Position numbers and translations under genes: made by a program. Positions 12,901 through 26,421 of a stretch of 64,000 bases of DNA are shown here, one piece after another (the first letter of the stretch is position 1; each line of letters starts with the position of its first letter). The notes under the pieces were generated by a model. It did not search any database, was not told the origin of the DNA, and saw only the letters and a program-made list of their open reading frames with translations. Source of the DNA: Stratiolaelaps scimitus (Eukaryota > Arthropoda > Arachnida > Mesostigmata > Laelapidae); assembly GCA_019614645.1 (NCBI GenBank), contig JABWDB010000009.1, forward strand, positions 1,550,001 through 1,614,000, in the 5' to 3' direction.

Positions 12901-14380
12901 TTGTGATTTCGAGTGAGAAGTTTTGAGCCCGAGGCTTCTACCTGCCATCCAGCTTTGCCCTGTTACGTCACACCGCTGACAATGGATGGTCCTGGACAGC
13001 GGTCCTGGACACGCCGTTCTGCGTTAACGATTGCGTCAGCATGTTGAAGTTGCATCCACAACCGTTGTTTGTTGAGATGCGGCACCACAACAGATTTCGT
13101 TATAACTCAGTGCGCACGTGTAGCACATAATTATGAGGATTTCTTTTCGAATTGGGTGGCCAGGTGTGAAGATATTGATTTGTGAGATCTCTGTGTTTAC
13201 ACTATACGCATTTCGAAGGCCGAATTAAGTGATGGGATGCTGTTATGTTTCATGTATTCTCTATGGGGGGGTACCAATCGAAAATGCAGTACAGGTCGAA
13301 CGTATGATCATCCCTCTGACGTAACTGCAGACGTAATCATCAACGGTGCGCGCCGGTGAGTCGGACGTCCGGACGCCAGCCTGGCAGTGAAATCATTTAT
13401 GATGAAAACAAAAAAGAGTTGTTTATCTGACATAAAATAATAATAGCTGGAGATTATAAATGTAAATCACAGTTTATTTCAAGCTGCTCTATGCATGGAT
13501 CAGCACATATTTGCCATGAGAATATATTTTCCCAATATATTCTCTCCTCTTCCAGCTTACTTGCCGTTACAGTCACCCATAGTTACGGCTATAGCTGCGA
13601 TCACTCGTTGACAGCAGGCCCCCACTTGAACTGTGTGCTTGTATGCCGCTGTCCGTAAAAGCAATGGAGAGAGGATACCCGTGGCTCGGTTGCGAAGAAA
13701 CTCCACCTTCATGTTTTAAGCCAGAGTTTCAATCAGTCCTTCTTCGAAACGAATAAGTCACTTGCTCTATGATAAACGCGCTATGAACACCAACAGTATC
13801 AGCGAGTGAACTCAAGTGAACTGAGCAGAAACCAAAATCACAGAGACAAAAGATGGTCAGCGTAGACGACGCGTGCTTGGACGTAACGAATGCGTGCGTG
13901 TGTGTGTTCCGCTTTATCTAATTGGCGTATAAAATAGAGACATATTCCTCTGGATGTTTGCGAAAACTGTTTGGGCGCACCACGCCTCATTTACACGATT
14001 ACCGCACCTAATGCATTGTTAGTAAGAGTCATTGCTGGGTACCGCGGAAATCATATTCATTGTGGAGCAAAATACATTAATTCTAGATCGCGTTTTTCGG
14101 GGGACGATGGGGCCGACGTTTCGTAATAGAATAGACAGTGAAAGCCTATAACAACACGGTAGAAAATGGTGCCGTCCATCATACACTCTCGCGATTTGCG
14201 TCGTCTATTTCTCTCGTGGACATGTTTCAAGGTCGGAAATCAACTCTCAGCATAAGACACTCCAGATTAAGGACATTATCGCGTACTGTGAATAAATGCA
14301 GAATGCACCTTGCCACTAGGGATGTGACAAACGGAGAGTTTGTCGAACATGTAAGATACGTGTATGTATTCGAATTTGGC
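9977..14380. other. No recognised gene
   Basis: Open frames here are 60-108 codons, overlap on both strands and carry no motif I recognise. A short (TAA)n run lies near 12475-12493. A stretch at 10085-10105 superficially resembles the universal small-subunit rRNA primer region, but nothing around it matches rRNA. Confidence 0.5.
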
Positions 14381-14383
14381 GCT

Positions 14384-14386
<3 letters not shown>

Positions 14387-14422
<36 letters not shown>
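14387..14422. repeat. (TA)n microsatellite
   Basis: About 36 bp of alternating A and T, followed by a short ATAATGT-type degenerate tail. Confidence 0.95.
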
Positions 14423-14425
<3 letters not shown>

Positions 14426-15286
14426 GTATAATGTATAATACCTAATTATAGGTACTACACACTTTATGCTGTACTATGAATAAAGTGGATTTGATTAGAT
14501 AGATTATCGTGACAGGTGGTGGCACCTATTGGGAACGGACTAAAGCATTCGACAGACAACCGTCAACAAGGTAGCAGTGATTTGCATTTCATTTAATTAG
14601 TCGGTCAGTCATTCAATCGATTGGTCCCCCATTTTACGGTCACCCTGTGGGATTCTCTACTGCTTTCTTTCTCCCTTACACCCGACTGTGTATCTAACTC
14701 TCCCACAGACAGTTAGCAAGTGTTTACCCCTTCGTCTTTGGTGTTTGTACTACGTTAGTTACATAAGTCACTGCGTGTTTGTAACAAGCTATCTTGGATT
14801 GGAATAGGCATGTTGCACTTACCTGACGCCGCGCTTCAGGATACATGTGAAACAGAAAGCTGTGTTATGCTACGTGTTTATAGGTGTGTTATGCTATCTG
14901 CTGTCACTAGCAATATGTACAAAGCTGCATACGTTCCTTTTAGACCACACGATAACTAGAGCAGAGACGTTTAGATAGGAACACCCCACACGGCGGGTAG
15001 TTATCAGGTGGATTGTTTTTTCTATGGCCACCTGAAGCTATCATATAGTAGCCTCATCATAGAGCATGGAATTGTGAGCATTCATAGTGAGTTACCCCTC
15101 GGTGATAGGAGAGCATCTTTGTGTCGATCAGCACAGTTGGCTCAATTGTTGCAATTTCCTCGCTTTCCGGTTATTTATTCATATTGTTTTTTCAAATAAC
15201 AAATAGCTAACGTCTACCTAACCTTCAATACGATTATTATATTGCTGTTTACACATTTCGTTCGATGAATAAAACATGTACAAAAC

Positions 15287-15312
15287 ATATATATATATAT
15301 ATATATATATAT
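15287..15312. repeat. (TA)n microsatellite
   Basis: About 26 bp of alternating A and T in AT-rich sequence. A further AT-rich patch follows at about 15370-15392. Confidence 0.95.
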
Positions 15313-15826
15313 GTGATGTTATGAAGTGTATGTATGCATGAAATACTGTGAAACATTTTATTCACACTTTATAATATAATATTATATATTTTAGATTACT
15401 GGAGCGCCATTATACTAGAGTCTGCAGCGTACGGTGAAAAGGGGTAATGTCGTAAAGATTTCCTTCCAAACACACTCAATTCTACCACAAAGAAGTTTGC
15501 GACCGTTGTCGGGGGGGATGTCCCGGATTGACGTAACGATTCAAAGACCGTTCTGCAGATTACGTCCGACTTTACATTAAATCCCGCATGGCGGACTGTT
15601 TCGAGACAAGACAGCGTCGTTCGCCCATGTATGGCGAAGGCAAACGAACGCAGAGTAGGAGTGATGTTTGTCAAGTTGATGAAATTTCCCGACCGCATCC
15701 GATCGTTGTTCGTTGTCGTCCGTCCACCGTTGTTCCTCTCGGCTATCTCTTCTTCCGCAATGTTGAGTCAACATTTTCCCAATGGACACTGAGACGAGAG
15801 GCGGCGAAGTAGAGATGGAGCCGAGA

Positions 15827-15970
15827 CCAAGAGAGAGAGAGAGAGAAAGATAAATAGCAAGAGATATACATACACAGATAGAGAGTTCTTCCTTATTTTT
15901 CGAAGAATACACTTACCCGATTCATTGGGTGCTACTCCCACAACTAACTCATATATATATATATATATAT
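15827..15970. repeat. (GA)n and (TA)n simple repeats
   Basis: A GA/AG run at about 15829-15847 is followed some 100 bp later by a pure TA run at 15951-15970. The minus-strand frame across the GA run encodes Ser/Leu alternation and is not a gene. Confidence 0.9.
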
Positions 15971-18170
15971 GTACGTGACCTACTTTGGGCTCTACGAAAA
16001 TAACCTATAACAGATAGATATATCCAATTTCAATGATATTATTGTTGGTTATGATCGTGCCATTTTGGATGACCATTATTGAAATAATAGAAATACTCGA
16101 ATTGGCGATCTAACATCGACCTAGACGTGTCTTCAGGCTGTTAACCTGTGTCAATAAGGAACAGGTTTTCTTTTTATATTAGCCATTGCGGAACATCGGG
16201 CATTCTCCTGCCCAGGCGACGGGACCACTTGCGAAATTAGTTAACTAGTAATGCATTTGTTAGGCGGGTACATATGCCACACTGAGCTGAAACAAACTAT
16301 GAATGCTGTTTGTACTTCGGACCTGAGATAAATAGCGTCCATGAAATAATTCCTAAGTACTGTATGTTTGAAGAAATAGTGTCCATGATTGCAAAAGGCT
16401 AGCTATAAGTCTAAAGCGGTTGTGAAGCGTTCGGTTCGCCGAGATGTGTTAAGGTGTGTTACCATTCTGCAAGACTACAAAGACGACTCGTGCAGTCGAC
16501 GGGGGTGTTCGTGTTAATGTAGATGTTAAGCTGACAACGCAACAGCCTCAGACAGCGTGGTGCAGCGAGTCATTCGGAGGGCTGTCAACGACATGAACTA
16601 CTTAATGCATACAAGCCCCGAGAAATAATAATATCATCTGCGAACAGAGGCGGATCCGGTGATTGCTTCAAGCGCATGCATACGACTTGAATAGGTCAAG
16701 AAATAACAGCGACGGGTGAGCGAGCACATTGGTGGCTGTTATTAAAATCCAGCATTAAAACCCAAACAGATGTTAAAATTAAAATCCAGCACAAAGAGAT
16801 GGAGAGTCATGTCATCGGGATCATCCCTAACTAGCTTATGTGGGCAGAGAGACTTCGCCTGTATACCTAATATTATAAGGGCTAACTACAGAGATACCCG
16901 TAGCAGGCGGCCTCATGAGCTTTCATTCGCGGCGTAGGTTGTATACCGGAGTCTGCCAGGAATACCTGGGTCCAAGTATATTAGCATATGTGTTTTATCA
17001 TAATAACATATATATGGTTTATCAAACAATTTACAAACAGTAGCCCATTAATGACATCTCTGAATGCCAGATACAATCCGGAGTCAATGCAGCGTTGACC
17101 GTCAGTCTCCCATTATACCAGACGGATGGGCGAAATGATGGGCAGTTAGCTTCTATGTGAAACCGTGCCAATGGCGTCGCCCCTCATTGTTTTGATTTTT
17201 TTCGCGAGAGTAGTTGTTACAGTGGACCGTGGAAGAGCTCGCACGCTGCGCTAGCCATTAAGTCGAGCTCTGAGAAACGATACCCCATACCTGCCCGGTA
17301 TTCTGTTCGGCTTTACCGCCTCGACTGCTTACCTCACTCATCGCGTCTCGAGACCAGCGATTCGAATTTCTGCAAGATTAGGTTGGACTACTAGTATGCT
17401 CGCCTCATCGTCTGAGCAATATAGGCGAACTCAAGCTTCCTCTGAAGGGGTTATATTGAAGATAACAAATTCACTGAGTTGCAATCAAATTTCTAACCAT
17501 TCCTCTTTTGAGGCGCTAAAACAACCTGTAGATGCCCAGTCAGATAGGTTCGATTTATAAAAAAAACCTTTGTTATACATAGATACAATTCATCTAGAGC
17601 AGCCTCGTCATTTGCTATTTTCCATCACCATGTCCCGCTATATTTCACACTTTACCAGAGATACATGTAGTGCGTGTAGGCTTTAGAACGAGTCCCAGCC
17701 AGCTGTATGTTATTTAAACTAAACTGACTAAACAGAGTAATTACTAAACAAGCAAAAAGGGATCCATAAAAAATCCATCCATCCGATACCGGCGAAGACT
17801 TAGCCTCCAAGTGCAGTTGATGTTGAAATCTGGACGCCAAATACGCTCTAGCCAGCATCAGCTCGAACCCTCACAGCGGCACAAAATGTAATTTTACCAA
17901 GGGATAATATTATTCAGTGTCTGGCAGAGCCTAAATCCTTTCCACGAAAGCTTAAGCTCGTATATGTGTGTTAGGTCGAGCAGCATACGCTAGCCGAAAA
18001 AAAGGTACGAAATTTATCTCTAAAAAGAGAGAGATTGGTTGAGGCGTGCGGGAGACAGGGGAGCGGAATATAAAGAATAAGGAAGTAAGCACCGAAGGTG
18101 AACGAAGCAATGGCCGGACTGGGAAATTCTGACTCGCACACTCTCGTTCTCTGGGTCACCGCCTCAAGGG
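15971..18170. other. No recognised gene
   Basis: I see no coding, RNA or mobile-element signal in this stretch. A 14-bp motif (ATTAAAATCCAGCA) occurs twice near 16740 and 16777, about 37 bp apart. Open frames are at most about 70 codons. Confidence 0.5.
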
Positions 18171-18299
18171 TTGCTTCACCTCACAGGCTCGCGCTCTCGG
18201 CGTCCGTTCGCCTGAACGAATAATGCCACGCCGCGAGGCGTGAAGATGTTTCGTACGCGACAGTGATATATGTTTCCTTCTAGGATGTTTGTCTTCTCT

Positions 18300-18560
18300 T
18301 TATACCCGTGAACTGTGGGGGCGGCGGCAGCAGCGGCCAGTTCGAACACGTCCTCGCGCGTAGCCTTCGCGTGAAGGCGTCCTACCGGCTCGGCCCGTGG
18401 CGCCTGCTGTCGAGTCGAGGCCTCTTTTCTCTCTTTCTCGATCTCTCTCTCTCTCGCTCTCTCGAAGTGGGACGTCGAATACGACGACACCGCTGGGAAA
18501 GCATCGGGGCGAGGCCGGCGGGCCCGAGGCAAGGCAAGGCGAGACAAAACAGGCAAAACG
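18300..18560. other. GC-rich, CpG-containing block with a CT tract
   Basis: This segment is clearly richer in G, C and CpG than its surroundings and contains a CT-rich run at about 18424-18464. Several frames stay open across it on both strands (up to 167 codons at 18308-18811 plus), the expected result of high GC and few stops. They encode Arg/Ser/Pro-rich strings without domains. It could be a promoter-proximal region or first exon of a gene outside recognition, but I see no TATA box, initiator or splice signals that decide this. Confidence 0.3.
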
Positions 18561-18811
18561 AAAAGATACGCTGCGACGACAGGCGGCAGGGGACTTGGCC
18601 CGTTTCTCCCTTATCCCAGTGGCCCCGCCTCCCCCGCAGTGGTCTGGATGTCCTGACCCGCTCTCGACATTCGAAGTCTTCACCGATCTGTCTGTTTTTG
18701 CCCTTCAACATTCAAGGATCAAGGAAGGGAGGAATGGATGGAGAGCGAGACGAGAACAGAAAAGAGCATATTTATGACTTCATTGTTACAGAACGACAGG
18801 ATTTTAAGTAG

Positions 18812-21040
18812 CAACCGACACGAAAGTATGGTGAACTCGGTCGACCTCGCCGGCTCGAGCGGCGGTTCCGCACACCGTTCAGTCCGCCACTGCCATCCTG
18901 GGCAAGAGTTGTAACTTGTGCATATTTAGTTCCACCTCTGGCCATGCGCATATTCCCGCTGTCTGTCGACCTCCCTTTGAAGTGGTGCAAATGCGGGACA
19001 ACAGCAGGATAAAGGCGCACGTGGCAGCGGAAGCATGACGAGGCGTTACTGCCCGGCCACTTTCGAGCACGTTACTACGGAAGGATACGTCGAGCACGCA
19101 AGCAGTTGGAAACATCCAGACGAAGCATCATAGATTTGTGCAACACAAGATGTCTTCTTATCCATCACGTTCACCCATTGATCAACGGTGCAGTCGTCAT
19201 CCGTGAAGAATTGGCGAGTATTTTTCATTTCGTTATGGTTTGCTAGTAACGATGTCCCTTGTTTTCATTTGCTTTCATTAATTTTCACTAAAAATCATTA
19301 TGATAATGGTAAGAATACTCGTAATGAAAGAACGAAACAAGCAAACGAAATATACTCCTCCGGTTTTTCTTCAACAGTCTCTGTGCGCGTGTGATTATGA
19401 GCGCCTTTAAGCATTCGAGTGTTCTCTATCTCTCTCTCTCTCTCTCTATCCCGATAATTGGATACAATTTTGAACCAGCCACCTTGAGCTGTTCCCAGCC
19501 TCCTTCGATGCGCACTATGAGATTATTCGAACGCTCGAGTGAAAAGGTCAAAGGGGCGCCACAAATGAGTGAGATGCGAATGATGTGGAATGGACAATCG
19601 AATTTAAGCATCCGAACACTTTACCGAGCGCCTTTTTTTTTCTGCTTCTTCATCTGTCCGTCGTTTGCCTTTGGGGGTTGTGCAGCTTTCTAAGAAGGGC
19701 GAAACACTAACGAGTCGCCTTTCACGGAAACACAAACCAATTTCAATGTCAATTTAAGGCTCACTTAACCAAAGAAGCAAGAACAAAGCGGAGCGTAGAA
19801 ACGAAGAAAATGGACGCCAAACCCGAGCAGATAGGTAATTGGCTGCAGCAAGCATAGGGCCGAAGCAGTCAACGTTCGCGTCCGCCGGCGTCGCTCTACG
19901 AGATGCCACGGCGTCAACAGCAAGGAACAACAATGGCAGCGACAATTTCAGCGTCTGCCTGCTTGCCATCGGTTGAAGCACACAGCCGGGGGTAAGCCAG
20001 AGGCAAGGCGCGTTATCCCAGTTATCTACGTTACGACGCACGCCCGCTAGCGCCCTGCCGTAGATAATGTGATTGCCTGGTGACGGCATCATTGGGGCTA
20101 GAGTTAGATTTGCCCGAAGCCGTTGGTGGTTTCTCGTCGGCATTCGTTCCGGATGAAATCGTTTCTAAAGGCAACGCGCGGATTGCTCGGAGCGAAAGAC
20201 GGTGGTCGGGCGGCGGGCGGTTTGATGGCGGGAAAATTGAAGCTTCTTCCCGGCTGACATCAGCGAAAGGCTGCGAGGACTCGGAAGAGAAGACAGGACA
20301 GCAGAGCTATCCGAAGGTATCTTCTCCACTGAACGCGGACAACTGCCCGGTCGGTTCCTGCGGCAAAATACGATCGACGGTGAATCCTTCGTTCAGTGTC
20401 TGCTTCGTTCACATACAATAGATTAGCCAGCATTTTCCCGAGTTCTCAAAGTGCTCTTGTCTAGAGGGTCGAACTCAGACAAAATGTGTATGGTACGTTA
20501 ATGAAACGGGACTTTCTTCACAATTTGATTTGGCATTTCCGATCGATGAGGCACCAGATTTCATTTGGGCATTTGGGATTACTAGTCGCCATTCGAACCC
20601 ACTCTCCCCCCAAGCCCCCAACAACAAAACAGAATTTTTCGAGGTTTACAGCGTCGCCCTGTACGACACCGTGTTCAGACTTGGACGCCAACGTATTCTC
20701 ACTCACCCCCTCTATGAGTATCGCATGCCCGATTCTCGTAACGCGTAACTACCCACTAAATAACTGGAAATAACAAGAACCACGCTTCTCCAAAGGAAAG
20801 CAACATTTTTCCGCACCTCAAACTTGAGTCAAGCATCAAAGAACGAGAGAGTGAGAGAAAGAGAGGAAGAGATTGAGAGGGACAAAAAAATCATCCCATT
20901 GCATCGAGTGCATGATGAGTGGTATGCTGGAATTCAACGTCCCGTGGAATCCATTTGGATTGTAATTACATGCCATTTTCAAGATAAAGTGTTGGATTCA
21001 ATCAATCGACATTCCATTGCATTGCCCGCCGCCAGCATCT
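18812..21040. other. No recognised gene
   Basis: Open frames of 60-129 codons are present, for example 19754-20143 minus and 20080-20421 plus, which overlap in opposite directions and show no family signature. A (CT)n run lies at about 19428-19448. The part at 19,850-20,300 is moderately GC-rich. Confidence 0.45.
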
Positions 21041-21049
21041 GATCACAAG

Positions 21050-21345
21050 ATCGCATGCACTTTCGGTGGCACGCTAGGCCCCGGCGCCGGCCCTTACGTC
21101 GAGTGGAGTGGCGCGTAGTGCCTTGTCATGGCCGGCGATGCAGGCGAGATACCACACTCTGGACGCGTTTCTTCTTTTCCACCAACCCCACTACACCCCG
21201 CGTTTGCCCGCGGTTTTTCATCCCCGGGCGGATTCTCGAGCCTGTGTCGCCGGTCATGGCGAGTCCGCGAGCGCGCGCGCGCTTTTGCGAACGTTTGCGA
21301 CCGGCGGAGAAAAAGAGGCGGAGGATGCGTTCCGAGTTAATCTGA
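21050..21345. other. GC/CpG-rich block
   Basis: A dense patch of CpG, including a GCGCGCGCGC run near 21272, is open in all plus frames. The translations are Arg/Pro-rich and unrelated to any family I know. In an invertebrate with unmethylated DNA, such a block can mark a promoter or exon, but neither is demonstrated. Confidence 0.3.
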
Positions 21346-21641
21346 TCGAGATCGCGTATAGTTCGAGTTTGAATTTAACTGGCTGTGTGCGATTTGTGGC
21401 TGCGGGCGGCAGATTGCGCTTGAGAATGAGAGAGAGGATGCGAATTGATGTGTTGGAGGGGGGGGGTCGTTGCCGATAGTATACGATGCATGACGGTGAC
21501 GCTGTTGTTGCTCGTTTTTAGTTTCAGGAACCCTGAAAATATTGATGAGAAGGCCTTCTCCATTGTTTTCGATGGGAGATCGCAATGAACGCAATGCGAT
21601 GGTAGCCCTCTGCAATGATTGGGTTCGCCCAACTCTATCTG

Positions 21642-21642
<1 letters not shown>

Positions 21643-21679
<37 letters not shown>

Positions 21680-21762
21680 GTATAGAGAGAAAGAGTCTTC
21701 CTCTTCATCTGCCGTGACATAGTCAAAAAAATATTAGAAAAATTATATATATATATATATAT
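21643..21762. repeat. Two (TA)n microsatellites
   Basis: TA runs at 21643-21677 and 21743-21762 are separated by about 65 bp of ordinary sequence. Confidence 0.95.
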
Positions 21763-22240
21763 TACGTGGAAACGAATGAGAGCAATTTCAATGTTTGCGT
21801 CTTGCTTGTATCTTGAATTCTACGCTTACAACATGAGCTATGATTCCTGTCGTTGTTGTTGTGGATTAATTGACCTCGTAGTATATAGGCGCGCACCTTG
21901 GTATCGGATCGTAAAAAAAAAGATATTTCATAACTAGCTTGGACTTGAAACTCCGCCTAAAATTTCGGGCGAATTCCCAACCATGTTTGCAGGTACATTT
22001 CTCTCTCGAACTGTCGACAGCATTTCAACACAATAGTCAGTGCCCCGAAAACCCCATTGCTCGTTGTATGTGACACCTTATAAATGGCACAAAGGACAGT
22101 GCCGCCTACCTAGACAGCATGCAACCACCAAGAAAATGGAATAACCTGAGACACGAAGACTTCAGCTTAAATCCGACCGAATGCTGTGTATGATGAGTTG
22201 CATCAATCTTGGTGCGCGTTGTAGGAGAATTATAAATAAA

Positions 22241-22345
22241 TATATTTTCCGGGCTGACCCACAGCCAACATTTAACGTCCAGGACACTGCTTTCGGCATT
22301 GCTTCATAAGACGGTCGGCTTTAAATATAAATGTGTAACGGTGGA
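22241..22345 (-). mobile_element. SINE family 2 fragment (5'-truncated)
   Basis: On the minus strand this segment matches the body and 3' end of the SINE-like repeat also seen at 42019-42211, 42553-42660 and 56604-56650. Shared landmarks, read on the plus strand, are a 3'-terminal TTTTCCGGGCTGACCCAC-like string, CAGCCAACATTTAACGTCC and TTCGGCATTGCTTCATAAGA. The tRNA-like head is missing: similarity stops just after the GTGTAACGGTGGAG segment near 22345. This is the pattern of incomplete reverse transcription of a retroposon. Its minus-strand 3' end is followed by an AT-rich stretch containing AATAAATA. Confidence 0.7.
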
Positions 22346-22353
22346 GTGGGCGG

Positions 22354-24825
22354 GGGATTACAACGATTTATTTAAGATTACATTATTAAGATTATATTTT
22401 AATTGTTTATGAAGAATGTTTATTACCATGCTTTAGACAGTGGAGAGTGTCTAGAGAGTCATCGGGACGAGTACAGGCGTTGCAGATATCGCACAAATGC
22501 TCCTCGGCACACGCAGTCGCGACGAAGCCGGTAATATGCACCATAACCATATGTATACGCACACCGAACATATACCATGGCCATGTATCGAGGCACATCT
22601 GTATACTAACTCGATATACGAGCAATGTGAGTAGGCATCAAGCAGTGAGAGCCTACGGGGCCATACGGAAGAGGCCTATGCAACGGTGGGCTAAGCTATA
22701 GCTCAGGCGGCGGCGGCGGCGGTGTCACGGATCAATGGCTGAGGTCATGAGGTACTAGATTGGAATTTCGCGCAGCTCCTCTATTGAAAATCACCTGAGC
22801 CTATCCTCGCCTGAACTCGTCTCCGACCTTCCCTCAAGCTCCCGCACTGGCTCTTCATCCTCTCTAACTATTTCAGCAGCGTGTCATCGGACGACCCGCG
22901 CCCTAACCTAATTAAGTAGGCGGAGGCTAGGTTTGCGTACGTCCCTTCGCGTTCCTTTGCTTGAATATTGACTTCAGATAATAGCGCGGAGTAACGCCTA
23001 GAGCGACGCGGCGAACTCGTCAGCTTGCAAGGCTGACGCGGCTGTGGGGTACGGCGTTAGAGGTGCCCTTCAGGCTGCTGTAGGAATTATTGCAGATGTG
23101 TCTTTGAATGTGTTATTGTGTGTGCGTGTCTATGTGCATGAAGCCTTGGAAGCATCTTTTCTCTTCAGTAGCCATGCAGTCGGGCTTAAATTCGCTTTCG
23201 GATACATATTGCACGAATTTTCCGCTACAAGGGAAAATCGGGCGAATTGTTGCCGTTTCGATTGGCCTCTCGCGGCCGCCACTGCTGGATGCGGATGACT
23301 TCATCCCTGTAGAATTCTTCAACAGCATTAGTAGGAGGCGTAGGGATATGACTGGGAGTCGGCATGCAGCGACAGGAAAGAGCAGAAATCTACTCGAAAT
23401 AACTACCCCAACCTTGTTTCAGCGACTGAACGTGGCCGACTGTGGCTCACTGTGTGAAATTTTCCATACGTGATGTTGAATATCAAAAATAAGTTATCAA
23501 TGATAATCGGCTGCGTTGAACAACGACTTTACGCTGGAGAACGACGTTCGTGCTGTTCTATGGCAGTGTTATTATGTTAGATTTCGCTATATCAATTAGT
23601 TGACAAGTGACAGTCAGTATATAATGTATTCATTTAGAAGGCATTCTGTTTGAGAGTTGACTTAACCTCCAATATGAATATTGTAATTCGATGAATTCGT
23701 AATCGTATCGGGAATGAAGAGTGCGTTCTGCACCCACTTCTCACCCTATGGAGAATGTTGGCGACCTACAAAGACGCAGCGGAAGCCGCCGCGATTAAGG
23801 GATTGTCAAGCAGATCGCTCCCCGACCCGTCCTCGTAGTAATACCTAAAGGTTCAGATCCGAGGCCTGTCACAGGGCAGGGGACCAGCTGAGAGTCAGCT
23901 GTCGAAAAATGTCAAGTAGGACGTTGGATCAGAAACCTAGTTATAGAATTAATTAAAAAATAAGCAAGCAAGATTGAAATCGAATCATCCAGCACTTGCC
24001 AGGAAGCCAACGCGGACTTGATGATTATGATGATGGCGATGACGATGATGACGCCATCTGATCTTTTGGCGTATGGACAATTATTAATTATTTGGTTGCG
24101 CAGCTGATAACGAGCGATGATGATGACCACCGAAGCCACTATGCACTGGCTGAATCGGCGAATTAGGAGGAACCGTACTCATAAATCACGATCTCAAGAT
24201 TAATTATTCAACACAACGGCATCCATTTCGACAATATATAGGTTTGCACGTATCGTCGAAAGCATTACTTCACGACGCCCTTCCAACTATTCTACAACAT
24301 TTTCAATTACACGGCAAACAACGGCACAGTGTAAAAGTTCGATCAAAGCTTAAGTCCTCGAAAGCTCGATGTAAAGCCAGACCACGCGATAATGAAAGTT
24401 CTCCAATTTTCATTCACCAAAATCGAGACATCGACCGTTGATCTCAGCTGATCATTGCGCTTCAAACGACACCCTTGTGTCATGGATTTGTAGTGACACG
24501 CTTTTTTTTTACTATTCACCGCCAGCTTAACCGCAACAATGCCAGCTCAAAGGCCACCGTCAAAATTTGCATCTTACGAAGGCATTTCACACAACGAGAG
24601 AACGTTTGGAGATTGGCGATTCCGGACGTAAAATTGAGTGGTCCGACGAAAGATTTGCCCAGGCCTCGAATAACGTATTGCGAATGAGCATTGTAGATAC
24701 GTGCAGCTTTACGTGTAGCTTTACCTGATCGAGATGACGTTTGTGAGAAGCGCCCTCTGCTGAACTGTCGTTGAATTGAGGTCTGAACTGTCGAACATCT
24801 AAATGTAAGATACAGTCATACTGAC
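22354..24825. other. No recognised gene
   Basis: A (GGC)n run of about five repeats lies near 22707-22723 and a GAT-rich stretch near 24018-24055. At 24590-24660 one plus frame contains a WSDE string reminiscent of the first catalytic Asp region of Tc1 transposases, but flanking similarity is too poor to call an element. Other frames show nothing recognisable. Confidence 0.45.
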
Positions 24826-25024
24826 GAATGTGTATTTTCATTATGAATTTTCTATCAGTTAATTGACCTCGTATCTGGTCGTCAAAAATGGCTCAGAATA
24901 TGGTCGAACTGATATATATATATATATATATATATATCCGCTCGATCATATTCTGGGTCATGTTTTGACGACCAGATACGAGGTTACCTAACTAATAGAA
25001 AATTCTTAATGAAAATACATATTC
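24826..25024. mobile_element. Foldback (long palindrome) with (TA)n loop
   Basis: The left arm (24826-24909) and right arm (24940-25024) are inverted copies of each other along about 84 bp with only scattered mismatches. Shared landmarks are GTATTTTCATTA, AATTTTCTAT and TCGTATCTGGTCGTCAAAA on the left and their reverse complements on the right. A (TA)n run at 24912-24937 forms the centre. Transcribed from either strand it would form a long, nearly perfect RNA hairpin, and as DNA it could extrude a cruciform. It resembles a foldback MITE. No target-site duplication is evident. An endogenous hairpin-siRNA source is an alternative. Confidence 0.8.
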
Positions 25025-26420
25025 TTTTACGAAACGCCTACGTATGCCAGCGACTTCAATAATTCACGATTATTGTTCGCATGTCGCTATTGCGTTGTCA
25101 CCGAAGTACGCCTCCGACCAATCCACTTCCGAGCGATCCGCCACCACCCACAACACACAAATACTTGTCGTCGAATCCAGCCCCGAAGCGTCCATCCTCC
25201 GTGATGTTGCTATGATCAATAGTATGGTGCACAGCTCGGCATCGTTCAATCAATTCCAGCAGAGAAACTCATAGTTAGGGCAACCCCCGTCATAGTTATA
25301 GTTACTGTCTGTATACAAAATCGGTGTACCGTTCCGAGTGGAATCAGATGGAGCGGAGGATGGTGTCACACTGTGTACACGTGTATAACACAGCACGTGA
25401 CGTCGACAAGCTGCATAATATAGTATTATATATATAACATACGCACTGCTCATCCGTGGTGCCGAGAACAGCCAGAAAGACGACGACGACAGGCATTTAT
25501 ACAGACGATTTAGAGAGGGCGCTATACCTGACCGGCCTATCCCTCCGTCATTTGCCGTGGATCGGGTTCCGTTTGTATTATATACCGGTGTTGTTCGTTG
25601 TCGGCAGAGTTTTGCGCGGAATAGTTGTTGGCCTAGCCTAACCTGGCCTACTCTACCGTGTGTGCCTTCCCGCACCGCGGGGCCGCTGTTCGGCGGCCAA
25701 TAAATCACTCAAAGCAGACAGCTAGACGAACCGCCAAGTATCGAACAACAGCGATCGTCGGCCTTCCCATTGATTCGATGACTGCATGCAATTGAGGAGC
25801 CCCATGCTAGCAGAACCCCATGCCACATCTGCACCCGACAGTGCTCGAGGGCCGTGGATCATGGAGCAACGAAGTATATATATAGACTGGGGGAGTAGTT
25901 TCTGCTCGATTCGGGTACTCTGCACTGTTGACTTGTCAGCTAGGCAAGCCGGGGGGGACCTGTTCGACAGAAATCCGATTGTCAACATCAACTCATTCAC
26001 TCAAAAGTTCGAAGTCAATGCGTAATGGCAAGACGGCGACGAGAACTGATGTCGCTTGATGTTGCTTGTTTCGATGGTAGCGAGCTAAGCTTGCTGCGAA
26101 GGTGGTCTTGCTCAGGCAGAGTACGCGTATGCATGCCCCTTGCTCAGCACTCTGCAACAATTCGTCGATGGGTGAAGCTGTTCGAGATGCTCGCGAGAAC
26201 ATTAGAGGTTCGTGACAACCTCAACGGCCGTTGCCGTTTCTACCGCGAAGTGACCGTCCGAGATGGTCAACCTACATGGGGTTCTATTGTGAGGTAAGGG
26301 GGCGTATCAGTGTTCGCGGCCGAACTGCTAGCTCGACGAAGCCATGTCTAGCTCAGTTCACTTTAGTCCGGAATTCGTTCACAGGCATAATAAGGGTTCT
26401 GTCCTCCAATAAATACATAT
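25025..26420. other. No recognised gene
   Basis: Frames up to 152 codons exist (25250-25708 minus), but they overlap opposite-strand frames and show no domain. Nothing else is recognisable before the composite repeat begins at 26422. Confidence 0.45.
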
Positions 26421-26421
26421 A

